This document shows, piece after piece, positions 53,629 to 62,976 of a DNA stretch of 64,000 nucleotides (position 1 is its first letter; the number at the start of each line of letters is the position of its first letter). Both the position numbers and the translations under genes were made by a program. The notes beneath the pieces are model-generated. The model was not told the DNA's origin, did not search any database, and saw nothing but the letters and a program-made list of their open reading frames with translations. Origin of the DNA: Melioribacter sp. GTDB taxonomy: Bacteria; Bacteroidota; Ignavibacteria; Ignavibacteriales; Melioribacteraceae. The stretch is taken from the NCBI GenBank assembly GCA_020723965.1, contig DYHW01000005.1, positions 1 to 64,000 on the forward strand, written 5' to 3'.

Positions 53629-53658
53629 TTTGTTTTTACACGATTAACATTATTTTTT
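53629..53658 (+). promoter_or_regulatory. Candidate Bacteroidota-type promoter of the acylation cassette
   Basis: TTTG at 53629-53632 and TATTTTTT at 53651-53658 are separated by 18 bases. They match the TTTG (-33) and TANNTTTG (-7) pattern at all but one position. The pair lies 26 bases before the ATG of the first SGNH gene. Such matches arise by chance in A/T-rich DNA. Confidence 0.3.
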
Positions 53659-53684
53659 AATCAATTATTATGCGGGGAACATCT

Positions 53685-54398
53685 ATGAAATACATAAACA
53701 TCGTTCTTTTTTTTAGTGCCATTTTCTTTTTTCACTCTCAGGTCATTTGTCAACAAAACAATAGGACTAAGGATACTCTAAAATACCGGACGAACCCTAA
53801 CTACAATCTTCAATTGGAGATGTTTGATCTTTACAAAACAAAGCAAGCTGATATAGTGCTGTTTGGTAACTCATTAACTCACGGCGCTGAATGGACTATG
53901 CTGTTAGGACGCTCCAATGTTGTGAAAATGGGTATTCCAAGCGATGTGTTGCGCGGTTATCTTGCTAGAATAGATTACGTTATTAAGTTAAATCCGAAAA
54001 TAGTTTTTATTATGGGAGGATTGAATGATGTTTATAATTGGACGCCTCTTGAAGAAATATTTCAACTGTATCTTCGCCTTATAAATGAATTAAGAGCAAA
54101 AAACATTATTCCGGTAATTCAATCGGCTACTTATTCTGCTAAGAATTATGCTAAAGAATGGGGAGGCACGCCGGAATTGAATAACGGAAGAAACAGAGAA
54201 ATTGATAAATTGAACAAAATGCTCTCTGACTACTCAAAGAAAAATAATTTAGATTATATAGATATCATTTCCCAGCTTTCAACCCGGGACGGATTTTTGC
54301 GCTCGGAATTAACATGGGATGGTATTCATTTAAAAGCAGAAGCATATAAAATTTGGGCGCACGAAATTGAAAAAGTACTGCAAAAGTATAAATTATAA
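53685..54398 (+). CDS. Secreted SGNH/GDSL hydrolase
   Basis: The 237-residue protein has a signal peptide (residues about 1-23, ending QVICQ). The SGNH blocks are present: FGNSLTHGAEW (block I with Ser), GIPSD (block II Gly), IMGGLNDVYNW (block III Asn) and WDGIHLK (block V with Asp-His). These enzymes remove or transfer acyl groups in the periplasm or on the surface. The ATG at 53685 gives a clean signal peptide; an in-frame ATG at 53670 adds five residues. It is the first gene of a run of five closely spaced genes on the plus strand. Confidence 0.9.
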   Translation: MKYINIVLFFSAIFFFHSQVICQQNNRTKDTLKYRTNPNYNLQLEMFDLYKTKQADIVLFGNSLTHGAEWTMLLGRSNVVKMGIPSDVLRGYLARIDYVIKLNPKIVFIMGGLNDVYNWTPLEEIFQLYLRLINELRAKNIIPVIQSATYSAKNYAKEWGGTPELNNGRNREIDKLNKMLSDYSKKNNLDYIDIISQLSTRDGFLRSELTWDGIHLKAEAYKIWAHEIEKVLQKYKL

Positions 54399-54477
54399 TA
54401 CGATGGATTTGAGCCTGATCCATATATTGATTGGGGTAATTGGCTCATAAAAATTTTTTAAAAAGGATTATCATCTC

Positions 54478-55896
54478 ATGAAGCACGACAACAAAATCTA
54501 TCAACCGCTCTACATTATAGCTATTACGGTTATTATACTTATTACTCTTTCGTTTATAAAATTTGAATACCCGTTTGAAAAAATAAATTTTACAATTAGA
54601 AACGTGGATCTTTTTTCTGACATTAAAGAAGAGACGGCAGTTGAACCAACTTCTTCGCTTCAATATAGTACAATGCGCTGCACGGAATCATCGCTTGCTA
54701 TTTTCCCATTTTTACATAATAATATACTCGAATTGTTAGCCCCGGCAGCAAACAGCTCAAACAGTTCTACCAACATGTTACCATTGCAAGGGAAAAAAAC
54801 GCCTATTACCGGAAACACAAAACAGCTTTTTCATTTTTTTGACGCTTTAAAAAATTCTAAGACAAAAACCGTGCGCATTGCACACTATGGCGATTCAGCA
54901 ATCGAGGGGGATTTGATTACAGCCGATATCAGAGAAACTTTCCAGAGCAAATTTGGCGGTAACGGTGTTGGATGGCTCGGCATTGTTTCGCAAGATATTA
55001 CATTCAGAATGACAACCAAGCATTCATTCTCTAATAATTGGGAATCTGCGGCACTCTACACTAATAATCCAAAAGGATTACCACTCGGAATAAGCGGTGA
55101 AGCAGTTGTGCCAAAAGGAAATGCTTGGGTTCAATATGAGACTACACCGTTCCGTCGTTATCTTAAAGATTTTTCTATTGCAAAACTTTATTACACTAAC
55201 GCAAAAACTTCTACCATTACTTATTCTTTTGACGGCAGAACAAAACAAACTGCGGCGCTAAAACCAGGAAGTTCGATTCAAGAGTTAATTTTAAAACCAA
55301 CCGCACGCGCAAAATCAATTCGTATCGAATTCCCAACGGTAGATCAAGCAACATTTTATGGAATCGTTTTAGAAAATGAACCTGGACTTTATGTTGATAA
55401 TTTGCCGTTGCGCGGTAACTCTGGCGTAGACCTTCAGCAGCTCAATTCCTCTATCTTAAAAGATTTTGCAAATTATCTTGATTATAAGCTGATCATTCTT
55501 GAATTCGGTTTGAACATAGCTGGCGGTAAAACAGATTATCTTTGGTATGAAAAAGAAATGGTTAAGGTGATTAACAACTTCAAGGCAGTATTTCCACAAA
55601 CAAGTTTTGTTCTTATTTCAGTGCACGATAAAGCTACGAAAAAAGGAACAGGTTTTGTAACCGATCCTACTATTCTTAGATTAGTTGAAGCACAAAAGAA
55701 TATTGCAAAGCAAGCCGATGTTGCAATTTGGAGTTTGTTCGATGCAATGGGAGGTGAAAATTCAATGCCCAATTGGGTAAACGCAAATCCCCCTCTTGCA
55801 TATAAAGATTACATTCACTTCAATGATCAGGGAGCAAAAAAAGTTGCTCAACTTTTTACAGAAGCTCTCATAGATGAATTCAATAAATACAAATAA
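54478..55896 (+). CDS. Membrane-anchored SGNH-type acyltransferase/hydrolase-like protein
   Basis: The 472-residue protein has one N-terminal membrane segment (about residues 8-24) and a periplasmic region. The catalytic SGNH pattern is split around a beta-rich insertion: IAHYGDSAIEGDLITADIRE near residue 140 (Ser), LPLRGNSGVDLQQLN near residue 308, ILEFGLNIAG near residue 340 and YIHFNDQGAKKVA near residue 452 (His). The layout is like proteins paired with MBOAT transferases, such as AlgX/AlgJ or DltD. It precedes an acyl-AMP ligase, ACP and MBOAT gene, so it is the probable final transferase of the cassette. Confidence 0.82.
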   Translation: MKHDNKIYQPLYIIAITVIILITLSFIKFEYPFEKINFTIRNVDLFSDIKEETAVEPTSSLQYSTMRCTESSLAIFPFLHNNILELLAPAANSSNSSTNMLPLQGKKTPITGNTKQLFHFFDALKNSKTKTVRIAHYGDSAIEGDLITADIRETFQSKFGGNGVGWLGIVSQDITFRMTTKHSFSNNWESAALYTNNPKGLPLGISGEAVVPKGNAWVQYETTPFRRYLKDFSIAKLYYTNAKTSTITYSFDGRTKQTAALKPGSSIQELILKPTARAKSIRIEFPTVDQATFYGIVLENEPGLYVDNLPLRGNSGVDLQQLNSSILKDFANYLDYKLIILEFGLNIAGGKTDYLWYEKEMVKVINNFKAVFPQTSFVLISVHDKATKKGTGFVTDPTILRLVEAQKNIAKQADVAIWSLFDAMGGENSMPNWVNANPPLAYKDYIHFNDQGAKKVAQLFTEALIDEFNKYK

Positions 55897-55909
55897 ACCT
55901 TAGGGCTAT

Positions 55910-57637
55910 GTGAACAATTTCGAAATTGGAGAAGCGAACACTCTTTGGAAACGATGGTCGCTCAATGCAAAAAAAAATCCGGATAGAGATGCAATTATTC
56001 ATTGGGTTGCAGGAGAAGAACCTCTTCGGTGGTCATTCAGCAGGCTTCTTGAGTCTGCAAAAATATTTTCAGCTCATATCAGAGCACTTGATATAAAACC
56101 TGGAGAAGTCTGCGCAATAATAATGCGGCATAACGCAATGTTCTATCCTCTCTATTTAGGAATTTCGCGCACTGCGGCTCTGCCTGCAGTTTTAGCTTAC
56201 CCAAATCCGCGTTTGCATCCCGATAAATTCCGCCAGGGTTTGGAAGGAATGTCGCAGCGCTCCGGGCTCGATTACATTTTAACAGAACGGGAACTCGAAC
56301 CTCTTATTAGTCCATTGATTGAAAAACCGGGCAGCACAATCAAAGCAGTATATTTTCCTCTCGAATGGAATTTGAATGAAAGCATCGATCCAAAAATTGA
56401 TAATGAGATTGAAAACATTGCCAACTCTGTTAATGAAACCGATCCGTTCTTATTGCAGCATTCTTCAGGAACAACCGGATTACAAAAGCCGGTAGTGCTT
56501 TCGCACCGAGCAGTCTTAAATCATGTTGTTCATTATTGCAAAGCTCTTCGGCTTTCAGAAAATGATAAAGTTGTTAGCTGGCTTCCTTTATATCATGATA
56601 TGGGATTGATAGGCGCATATCAAATTCCCCTTGCATTCGGAATCCCATCTATCCAGATCGATCCGTTCCAATGGGTGCTTGCCCCAGTAATCCAACTTGA
56701 AACAATTTCAAAAGAAAAAGCTACTCTTTTATGGCTTCCTAATTTTGCATATAATATATATGCAGAAAAAATTAATGAAGAAGAGTTGGAAGGAATTTCT
56801 CTTGAAAGCGTTCGGATGATAATCAATGCAAGCGAACCAGTTCGGCACGATAGCCATGAAAAGTTTGCTAATAGGTATAAGAAGTACGGATTTAATCCGC
56901 TCGCTCTTACTGCAATGTACGGAATGGCGGAAACTACTCTTGCCGTTTCCCAAACAACTGCCGGTGAAAAAATTCCCGAAGTAATTGTTGATAGAAATAA
57001 ATTACAAAACGGCGTTGTTGAATTTGCAAAGAGTAATTCAATAACACGCGTTTGCGTCTCTTCAGGCAAACTGATTGACGGCTGTGATGCCCGTATTGTT
57101 GACGATAAAAGAAATGATCTGCCCGATGGATTTGTTGGAGAAGTTGCCGTTAAATCTGTTTCTATGTTCGATGGTTACCGCAACTACCCGGAAAAAACAG
57201 CAGAAGTTGTTGAAAACTGTTGGTATTTCACCGGCGATTACGGTTTTCGATATCAGAATGAATTTTTCATTATCGGCAGAAAAAAAGATATTATTATTGT
57301 TGCCGGAAAAAATATATACCCCGAAGATATAGAAGACGTTGTCAATCAAGTTGAAGGAGTTATACCCGGACGCGTGATTGCATTCGGAGAAGAAGACGAA
57401 ACAATGGGAACAGAACAGGTTGCCGTTGTTGCTGAAACCAAAGCCGACGATGAACAAAGTAAAAATCAAGTCCGAATGGCAATTTTGAAAGCTGGAATGA
57501 CTATAGATGTAAACATTCATAAAGTGTATCTTGTGCCTCCACGATGGCTAATTAAAAGTTCCTCTGGCAAACCAAGCCGCAAAGCAAATAAAGAAAAACT
57601 GATAAGCGCAACCGATCCACAAGTTTGGAGCAGATAA
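55910..57637 (+). CDS. Fatty-acyl-AMP-ligase-like (FAAL) adenylating enzyme
   Basis: A 575-residue ANL-superfamily enzyme that activates an acyl group with ATP and loads it onto a carrier protein. Motifs are LQHSSGTTGLQKPVVLSH near residue 180, SWLPLYHDMGLIGAY near residue 222, INASEPVRHDS near residue 304, AMYGMAETTL near residue 338, FTGDYG and GRKKDIIIVAGKNIYPEDIE near residue 463, and the catalytic Lys region SSSGKPSRKANKEKL near the end. LPLYHDMGLIG with a xEPVR motif is typical of fatty-acyl-AMP ligases rather than of CoA ligases or DltA. The start is GTG. The ACP gene starts at the next base after the stop. Confidence 0.88.
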   Translation: MNNFEIGEANTLWKRWSLNAKKNPDRDAIIHWVAGEEPLRWSFSRLLESAKIFSAHIRALDIKPGEVCAIIMRHNAMFYPLYLGISRTAALPAVLAYPNPRLHPDKFRQGLEGMSQRSGLDYILTERELEPLISPLIEKPGSTIKAVYFPLEWNLNESIDPKIDNEIENIANSVNETDPFLLQHSSGTTGLQKPVVLSHRAVLNHVVHYCKALRLSENDKVVSWLPLYHDMGLIGAYQIPLAFGIPSIQIDPFQWVLAPVIQLETISKEKATLLWLPNFAYNIYAEKINEEELEGISLESVRMIINASEPVRHDSHEKFANRYKKYGFNPLALTAMYGMAETTLAVSQTTAGEKIPEVIVDRNKLQNGVVEFAKSNSITRVCVSSGKLIDGCDARIVDDKRNDLPDGFVGEVAVKSVSMFDGYRNYPEKTAEVVENCWYFTGDYGFRYQNEFFIIGRKKDIIIVAGKNIYPEDIEDVVNQVEGVIPGRVIAFGEEDETMGTEQVAVVAETKADDEQSKNQVRMAILKAGMTIDVNIHKVYLVPPRWLIKSSSGKPSRKANKEKLISATDPQVWSR

Positions 57638-57871
57638 ATGATTTCAACTGAATTAAAAAAAGTTATTCTAAAGCAGCTAAATCTTGACGATTTCGATCTT
57701 CAAGATGAAACAACTGCGCCGCAAGTGCCAGGCTGGGATTCATTAAATCATATAAACATAATTCTTGCTGTTGAAGAACATTTTAAAGTGAAGTTTAAGA
57801 GTTACGAACTGCTCCGCTTAAAATGCGTTGGAGATTTACAAAAATTGGTTGATTCAAAATTAGGCAGGTAA
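57638..57871 (+). CDS. Acyl carrier protein
   Basis: The 77-residue protein has the carrier-protein fold with the phosphopantetheine Ser in VPGWDSLNHINIILAVEEHF near residue 35. GWDSL replaces the GADSL of fatty-acid ACP and is typical of DltC-like and other dedicated carriers. The gene begins directly after the stop of the FAAL-like gene and is 39 bp before the MBOAT gene, so it is the dedicated carrier for this system rather than the primary fatty-acid ACP. Confidence 0.92.
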   Translation: MISTELKKVILKQLNLDDFDLQDETTAPQVPGWDSLNHINIILAVEEHFKVKFKSYELLRLKCVGDLQKLVDSKLGR

Positions 57872-57910
57872 AGTTCTGCTTTTTTCCTTTTCAACAAAAA
57901 AAGCTTTGGC

Positions 57911-59410
57911 ATGTTTGGCAATTTCAATCTCGATAAAATAATTGACCTTCTAAAATACAACCCAAACGATCCGCTGATTTTCAGCACAAGTTTATTCCTC
58001 TTTCTTTTTCTCTTCTTTCTTTTATTCTATAATCTTTTTTCTAAAAGCAAAATTGTGCGTCTTGCCTTCTTGATTGTTTTCTCGCTTTACTTTTATTACA
58101 AAGCGGCGGGTTACTACGTGGGAGTTTTAGTTTTATCTGCCGTTGTAAATTTCTTTTTTGCCAAGTGGATCGGCTCTACAGAAAATTTTACTTGGAAAAG
58201 AATTCATCTTGCGCTTTCTGTTATAGTTAATATTGGAATTCTCGGTTACTTTAAATACACTAATTTCATTCTACAGATTTTTTCAGATATAAGCAGCCAA
58301 CAGATCGACCCGCTTGCAATTTTTCTTCCTATCGGGATCTCATTTTACACATTTAAATCGCTTAATTATGTTTTCGATGTTTATCTCGATACGCTAAGAC
58401 CGACAAAAAGCTTAGGCGACTTTGCCGTATATGTTTTCTTCTTTCCAAATTTGCTTGCCGGGCCTATTGACCGCGCATCGGATTTTCTGCCGCAGTTAAA
58501 TCAAGAGCTGTTTCTTTCCAAAGAAGACCTGGGCAAAGCAACGTTTCTTATAATAGCCGGGCTGATCAAAAAAGTTGTTATTGCAGATTACATAAGCATC
58601 AACTTTGTAGACCGCATTTTCGATTTCCCGTTACGCTACACAGGCGTAGAAAATCTTTTAGCCGTTTACGGCTACGCGCTTCAAATCTATTGCGACTTTT
58701 CCGGCTACTCCGATATGGCAATAGGTATTGCATTGTTTCTCGGGTTCAAACTAATGGACAACTTCAATGCGCCATTTAAAGCAACAAGTATAGCAGATTT
58801 TTGGCGGCGGTGGCATATTTCTCTTTCCAAATGGCTTTTAGATTATCTGTTCCGCCCTATTCAATTGAAGTTTAGAAATTTGAGAATGGTCAGCAATATT
58901 ATTGCGATCGCTGTTACTTTTTTGATCTGCGGTCTTTGGCATGGCGCCGGTTGGAATTTCATTATTTGGGGTGCGCTGCACGGTTTTATGATGACTATAA
59001 GTTTGATTCTGCAAACACCAAAAACAAAACTTTACACATTTCTTCGAATCTACAACACAAAGTTTTTGAAGTTCTTCCAGATAATAATCACATTTCATTT
59101 TATCGCTTTTTCATTTTTAATTTTCCGCGCTCCGGATCTGAACGTAATAGGAGAAATGTTAGACCAAATCTTTAATTTTTTCCACGCAGATGTTTTTTTT
59201 CAGTTCGTTGAAAAACTTCCCATCATTTTTGGATTGATGCTGACCGGTTTTGTTTTTCATTTTCTGCCGGTTAAACTAGAAATAAGTGTGCAAAAACTAA
59301 TTGCAGATATTCCTTTGGCAGGTAAAGCAATTTTATTAGTTGTCTTCATTTGGATAGCAGCACAATTTAAATCCGCAGACATTCAGCCGTTCATCTATTT
59401 CCAATTCTAA
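57911..59410 (+). CDS. MBOAT family O-acyltransferase (DltB/AlgI-like)
   Basis: A 499-residue membrane protein with about 11-12 membrane segments. The MBOAT core shows LPIGISFYTFKSLNYVFDVY near residue 135, NLLAGPIDRASDFLPQLNQ near residue 180, IADFWRRWHISLSKWLLDYL near residue 295 and the catalytic His region ICGLWHGAGWNFIIWGALHG near residue 340. MBOAT proteins of this group move an acyl group from a carrier on the inner face to an acceptor on the outer face, usually with an SGNH protein. With FAAL, ACP and two SGNH genes it forms an acylation cassette. Confidence 0.93.
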   Translation: MFGNFNLDKIIDLLKYNPNDPLIFSTSLFLFLFLFFLLFYNLFSKSKIVRLAFLIVFSLYFYYKAAGYYVGVLVLSAVVNFFFAKWIGSTENFTWKRIHLALSVIVNIGILGYFKYTNFILQIFSDISSQQIDPLAIFLPIGISFYTFKSLNYVFDVYLDTLRPTKSLGDFAVYVFFFPNLLAGPIDRASDFLPQLNQELFLSKEDLGKATFLIIAGLIKKVVIADYISINFVDRIFDFPLRYTGVENLLAVYGYALQIYCDFSGYSDMAIGIALFLGFKLMDNFNAPFKATSIADFWRRWHISLSKWLLDYLFRPIQLKFRNLRMVSNIIAIAVTFLICGLWHGAGWNFIIWGALHGFMMTISLILQTPKTKLYTFLRIYNTKFLKFFQIIITFHFIAFSFLIFRAPDLNVIGEMLDQIFNFFHADVFFQFVEKLPIIFGLMLTGFVFHFLPVKLEISVQKLIADIPLAGKAILLVVFIWIAAQFKSADIQPFIYFQF

Positions 59411-59637
59411 TTTGTTTTTTACATTCCTTCCAGCCAAACAAAGCGGCGGTATTTTTCACTTCAACATCTTTTTCGACTTGATTAAGTTTACATTGCGTAA
59501 CATAAGTTTGTTAATATTATTCCCAAATAAATTCTATTTCTGATTTAAGAAAAGTATTGAAGAACAGTCAACATTCTATCCCCTGAACTTTTTTGAACCA
59601 GTTTCTGTTTAAGCATAAAAAGATAAAAGGAAAAAGT

Positions 59638-60276
59638 ATGAATAGATTTTGCTCTACTCTTGCTGTTGTTCTTTTCTTAACGATTGCTGTTACTGCACAA
59701 GGATTTAAAGTAAAAGCGGGCGGAAGTCAAACATTTAACTTCGAGGATAAAGGAGGAAGAAACCAAGTTACTTTCTTTAGCACTACCCAATTAGAAGATA
59801 TTACAGGAACAGCTAACGCAATTACAGGAACGGTATCTTTTGAAACAGTAAACTTTGCAAATACATTGAAGGGAAAAATTGTTGTTAAGGTAGCTTCGAT
59901 GAACACCGGCATTGATCTGCGCAATACCCATTTAAAAAGCGCAAATTGGCTTGATGAAAAAAAATATCCCGAAATAACTTTTGAAATAAAATCGGTTGAA
60001 AATGTAAAGCAGACAGCCGATAACAAACTCGTATTCAAAGTTAGAGGAAATTTTTCGATGCACGGCGTAACAAAAGAAGTGGCTGCCGATGCAGAAGCTA
60101 CTTATCTTGATGAAAGCGAGCAGACTCAAAAACGGGGACCGGGTGATCTACTTGGCGTGCGCGCTAAATTTAGTGTTAAGCTTTCGGATTTTGATGTTGA
60201 TAATGTAGTAATAGGCAATAAAGTAGCCGAGAACATTGACGTAACTGTTAATATGGTTGGAACAAACAAAATGTAA
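59638..60276 (+). CDS. YceI-like periplasmic protein
   Basis: A 212-residue protein with a signal peptide (about residues 1-20, ending VTAQG) and a YceI-type beta-barrel. Landmarks are FSTTQLEDITGTANAITGTV, VASMNTGIDLRNTHLKSANW, DEKKYPEITFEIKSV and FSMHGVTKEVAADAEATYLD. It lacks the N-terminal WxLDxxHSxVxFxVxH block of the first YceI protein and is more divergent. The start at 59638 follows AGGAAAAAGT; an upstream in-frame start at 59593 would break the signal peptide. It stands alone between the acylation cassette and the convergent LolA-like gene. Confidence 0.85.
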   Translation: MNRFCSTLAVVLFLTIAVTAQGFKVKAGGSQTFNFEDKGGRNQVTFFSTTQLEDITGTANAITGTVSFETVNFANTLKGKIVVKVASMNTGIDLRNTHLKSANWLDEKKYPEITFEIKSVENVKQTADNKLVFKVRGNFSMHGVTKEVAADAEATYLDESEQTQKRGPGDLLGVRAKFSVKLSDFDVDNVVIGNKVAENIDVTVNMVGTNKM

Positions 60277-60288
60277 TTTTTTTGTGAG

Positions 60289-60314
60289 AAAAAACTGATG
60301 ATAGTATCATTCAG
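60289..60314 (-). terminator. Terminator of the LolA-like gene
   Basis: The near-palindrome CTGATGATAGTATCATTCAG (60295-60314) forms a hairpin. On the minus strand it is followed directly by six T (complement of 60289-60294). It lies about 70 bases past the LolA-like stop and faces the yceI gene. Confidence 0.5.
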
Positions 60315-60386
60315 ATAACGGCTCCAGCGTATAATTTATTTTGATATTCTTTTCTTTTTTTGAAATTGAATTGCATTCTTCTCTTA

Positions 60387-61079
60387 TTATTTTATCTTCT
60401 CCTCAAAAAAACTATCCGGAATGCCTTTGTTTATCTTATAATTCATATAAGTCATTGTAACAGTACCTTTAATCGGGCCTCTGTTTCTTCTTCCACCGCG
60501 GTCTCTTTGATCATTATTGTCCGAAAGGTTATCCGGCATTTGAATATCGCCAAGGTTGAAAGAAAATTTTACTGTTGAAGGCAGCGCAAATTTTTCATCA
60601 GTATAACTCAATTCTATATGAACTGTGCCCCCTTTCTTTCCGGTTGTTTCAATCTTTTTTATGATAGAACCGTCTGTGTCAATCCAAAGCGTTGTAAGTA
60701 TAACATCCGAAGTATCGCTGTTGGGAATAATCTTTATTACATCAAGCATTTTGTTTTTAACATTTTCTGTGCGGACAAAGAGCGCAGTGTAATCTCCTTT
60801 TAAAAGTTGCGCGGGAGAAAAACTTCTGCTTTGCTTTGGCAGCATTGCAAATCCTTCCGAATGAATTTTTGTTTTATCAGGCTGCTTAAAAAATACTTTG
60901 GCTTTTGTCTCCGGCACTTTCACAAAATTAATATCTATTTTAATGCTAAGATCAGCTTCGTAATCATGAATTTTTTCGAACTTAGCTTTTACGGAATTCA
61001 AAATTTTGTCCGGGTCTTTCGACTGCGCAGAAAGAACAGAAATAAATAACAGTGTAATAAAAATTAAGAATGGTTTCAT
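60387..61079 (-). CDS. LolA-like outer-membrane lipoprotein carrier family protein
   Basis: The 230-residue protein has a signal peptide (about residues 1-19, ending LSAQ) and a LolA/LolB-type half-barrel: KAKFEKIHDYEADLSIKIDI, AKVFFKQPDKTKIHSEGFAM, TTLWIDTDGSIIKKIETT and LPSTVKFSF. A Gly/Arg/Asp-rich loop (NNDQRDRGGRRNRG) precedes the last strands, and TYMNYKINKGIPDSFFEEK closes the domain. The family carries lipids or lipoproteins through the periplasm; this member is divergent from E. coli LolA. It lies downstream of an ABC exporter pair, 62 bp away, on the same strand. Confidence 0.78.
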   Translation of the reverse strand: MKPFLIFITLLFISVLSAQSKDPDKILNSVKAKFEKIHDYEADLSIKIDINFVKVPETKAKVFFKQPDKTKIHSEGFAMLPKQSRSFSPAQLLKGDYTALFVRTENVKNKMLDVIKIIPNSDTSDVILTTLWIDTDGSIIKKIETTGKKGGTVHIELSYTDEKFALPSTVKFSFNLGDIQMPDNLSDNNDQRDRGGRRNRGPIKGTVTMTYMNYKINKGIPDSFFEEKIK

Positions 61080-61141
61080 GTTACTCCTTTTGTTCGTTTT
61101 AACTTCGTAAAAGAAAAAAGCGCTGCAACCGCTTGCCGGAT

Positions 61142-61978
61142 TTAACTCATAATATCTTTCTTAATGAAAAGATACGCTGTTAGCAGATATAATCCGGCAA
61201 TGTGTGCAAAAAGAATTAGGCCGGAATTCACAATCTCTTTTGCATCAACAGGGTCCCCGAAGAATTCATTCCATTGAACTAAATGAGTTGTAAAAAAATA
61301 AGGGCGTAAACTAATAAGCAGATCAACGGGAATTGCAGAGATAATAAGAAAAACAATTATAACCGCCATTGTTGCAATGATTGGACCAACCGCGTTTTCA
61401 ACCATTGATGAAAAAAAAATTGAGAGAGATATAACGGTTGTCATACTCAAGACTGCAAAAGCATAGGCAGCGGTGAAGCGCCACAAAACATCGTTCGATG
61501 CGAAAATTAAAATATTTCCGCGCGCTATAATAAGTTCGCCGGTTCCAAAAAGAAGAACGCTTGCCCCAAAGCTAACAAACATTAGCCACAGCAAAAGTAT
61601 ATTGGTGTAAACAAAGCCTGCAAGAAATTTTGCGGTTACTAATTTGAACCGAGAGATTGGGCGTGTTAAAATCATTCTATAAGTTCCGGCTGTGGCTTCT
61701 CCCGCAAACAGATCTCCGCCAACCAGCACAATTAAAAAAGGAATATGTATGAAGAGCGCCTGCAAAATAAAATACGCAACAAGATAGCCGTTGAATAAAT
61801 TACCAACGAATTCAAAATTGTCTTGTAACCCTCTTGTAGCAAATTTGATGTAATTGTCTTTGCTTATGTAAAGCGCGAATTGAACAATAGCGGTCATTAA
61901 GCCAATTGCGATGAACCCGATATATGAGCGCCACTTTCTGAAAATTTTCTGAAGTTCGATTGAAATCAACGTTATCAT
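61142..61978 (-). CDS. ABC-2 type transporter permease
   Basis: A 278-residue membrane protein with six membrane segments: one near residue 19, two in the 60-90 region around a LFAGEATAGTYRMILTRPIS loop, and three in the C-terminal half. The loop with the GTYRMILTRPISR motif is typical of the ABC-2 permease family. The ATG overlaps the stop of the ATPase gene by 4 bases (ATGA), so the two subunits are coupled. Substrate unknown. Confidence 0.9.
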   Translation of the reverse strand: MITLISIELQKIFRKWRSYIGFIAIGLMTAIVQFALYISKDNYIKFATRGLQDNFEFVGNLFNGYLVAYFILQALFIHIPFLIVLVGGDLFAGEATAGTYRMILTRPISRFKLVTAKFLAGFVYTNILLLWLMFVSFGASVLLFGTGELIIARGNILIFASNDVLWRFTAAYAFAVLSMTTVISLSIFFSSMVENAVGPIIATMAVIIVFLIISAIPVDLLISLRPYFFTTHLVQWNEFFGDPVDAKEIVNSGLILFAHIAGLYLLTAYLFIKKDIMS

Positions 61979-62898
61979 TTTTCACCCGCTTCTGTAATCT
62001 TTAAAAAGAAATCTTCGAGAGAGCGCACCGGAACTATTGAATTTACCATAATTCCCTTCTCAATTAAATATTTATTTAACCCGGCAATTTCATCTTTCGT
62101 CATTTCTAAATTGATTTGGTTCTTTGCATGTGATTTGTAAAAAATTTTCCAATTAGTCCCGTTAATTATTTGTATTGCTTTATCGATTTGATCGACTTCG
62201 AATGTAACGCTCATTATATCCGTATTCAGAAGACCTTCAACAGTTCCTTCAACTTGCGCTGCTCCTCTATTGATAATGATCATTCGTGTAGCGATCAATT
62301 CAACTTCGCGCAGAATGTGAGAAGAGAGAAAAACAGTTTTATTTTCTTCTTTGCTCAGATAAAGAATCAAGTCGCGAATCTCTTTCATTCCTTGCGGGTC
62401 AAGTCCTGTAGTCGGTTCATCAAGTATAATCAATTCCGGATCGTGAAGAAGAGCTTGAGCAATACCAAGCCGCTGTTTCATACCGTGCGAAAAAGTTTTC
62501 ACTTTGCTTTTGTACCGCTTCTCAAGTCCAACTAACTCCAGCATCTTCATAATTTTATTTCTTGAAACTTCTATGCCTGAAAGTCTGCTAAGAATTTCCA
62601 AGTTTTTATAAGCGGATAGATATTTATAAAAATCGGGTGTTTCAACAATAGCGCCAATTTTTTGTAAAATTTCATTCCGATTTTTTTCTAAGGGAAGTCC
62701 AAATATTTTAATTGAACCGGAATTTGGTTTGATCAAAGAAAGAAGCATTCTTATTGTAGTGCTTTTACCTGCGCCGTTAGGGCCTAGAAACCCAAAAACA
62801 TCTCCGCGTAAAACATTCAGATTAAGATTATCAACGGCAGTAATGTTTTTGAATTTTTTTGTGAGCCCGCGGACTTCAATAATCTGCTCGGAATTCAA
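61975..62898 (-). CDS. ABC transporter ATP-binding protein (ABC-2 exporter)
   Basis: The 307-residue ATPase shows Walker A GPNGAGKSTTIRML near residue 38, signature FSHGMKQRLGIAQALLHDPE near residue 137, Walker B LIILDEPTTGLDPQG and the switch SSHILREVE. The C-terminal region (about 220-307) is the extra domain common in ABC-2 exporters of the CcmA/NatA type. It sits before the permease in a two-gene operon, and the LolA-like gene downstream may be part of the same unit. Export substrate is unknown. Confidence 0.92.
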   Translation of the reverse strand: MNSEQIIEVRGLTKKFKNITAVDNLNLNVLRGDVFGFLGPNGAGKSTTIRMLLSLIKPNSGSIKIFGLPLEKNRNEILQKIGAIVETPDFYKYLSAYKNLEILSRLSGIEVSRNKIMKMLELVGLEKRYKSKVKTFSHGMKQRLGIAQALLHDPELIILDEPTTGLDPQGMKEIRDLILYLSKEENKTVFLSSHILREVELIATRMIIINRGAAQVEGTVEGLLNTDIMSVTFEVDQIDKAIQIINGTNWKIFYKSHAKNQINLEMTKDEIAGLNKYLIEKGIMVNSIVPVRSLEDFFLKITEAGEK

Positions 62899-62976
62899 TT
62901 ATCCTCCGGATCTTTAATGAATGAGACGGTCAACCAAAAATTATGTTTTAATAATTTCGAACTTCGAAAAAAATTT

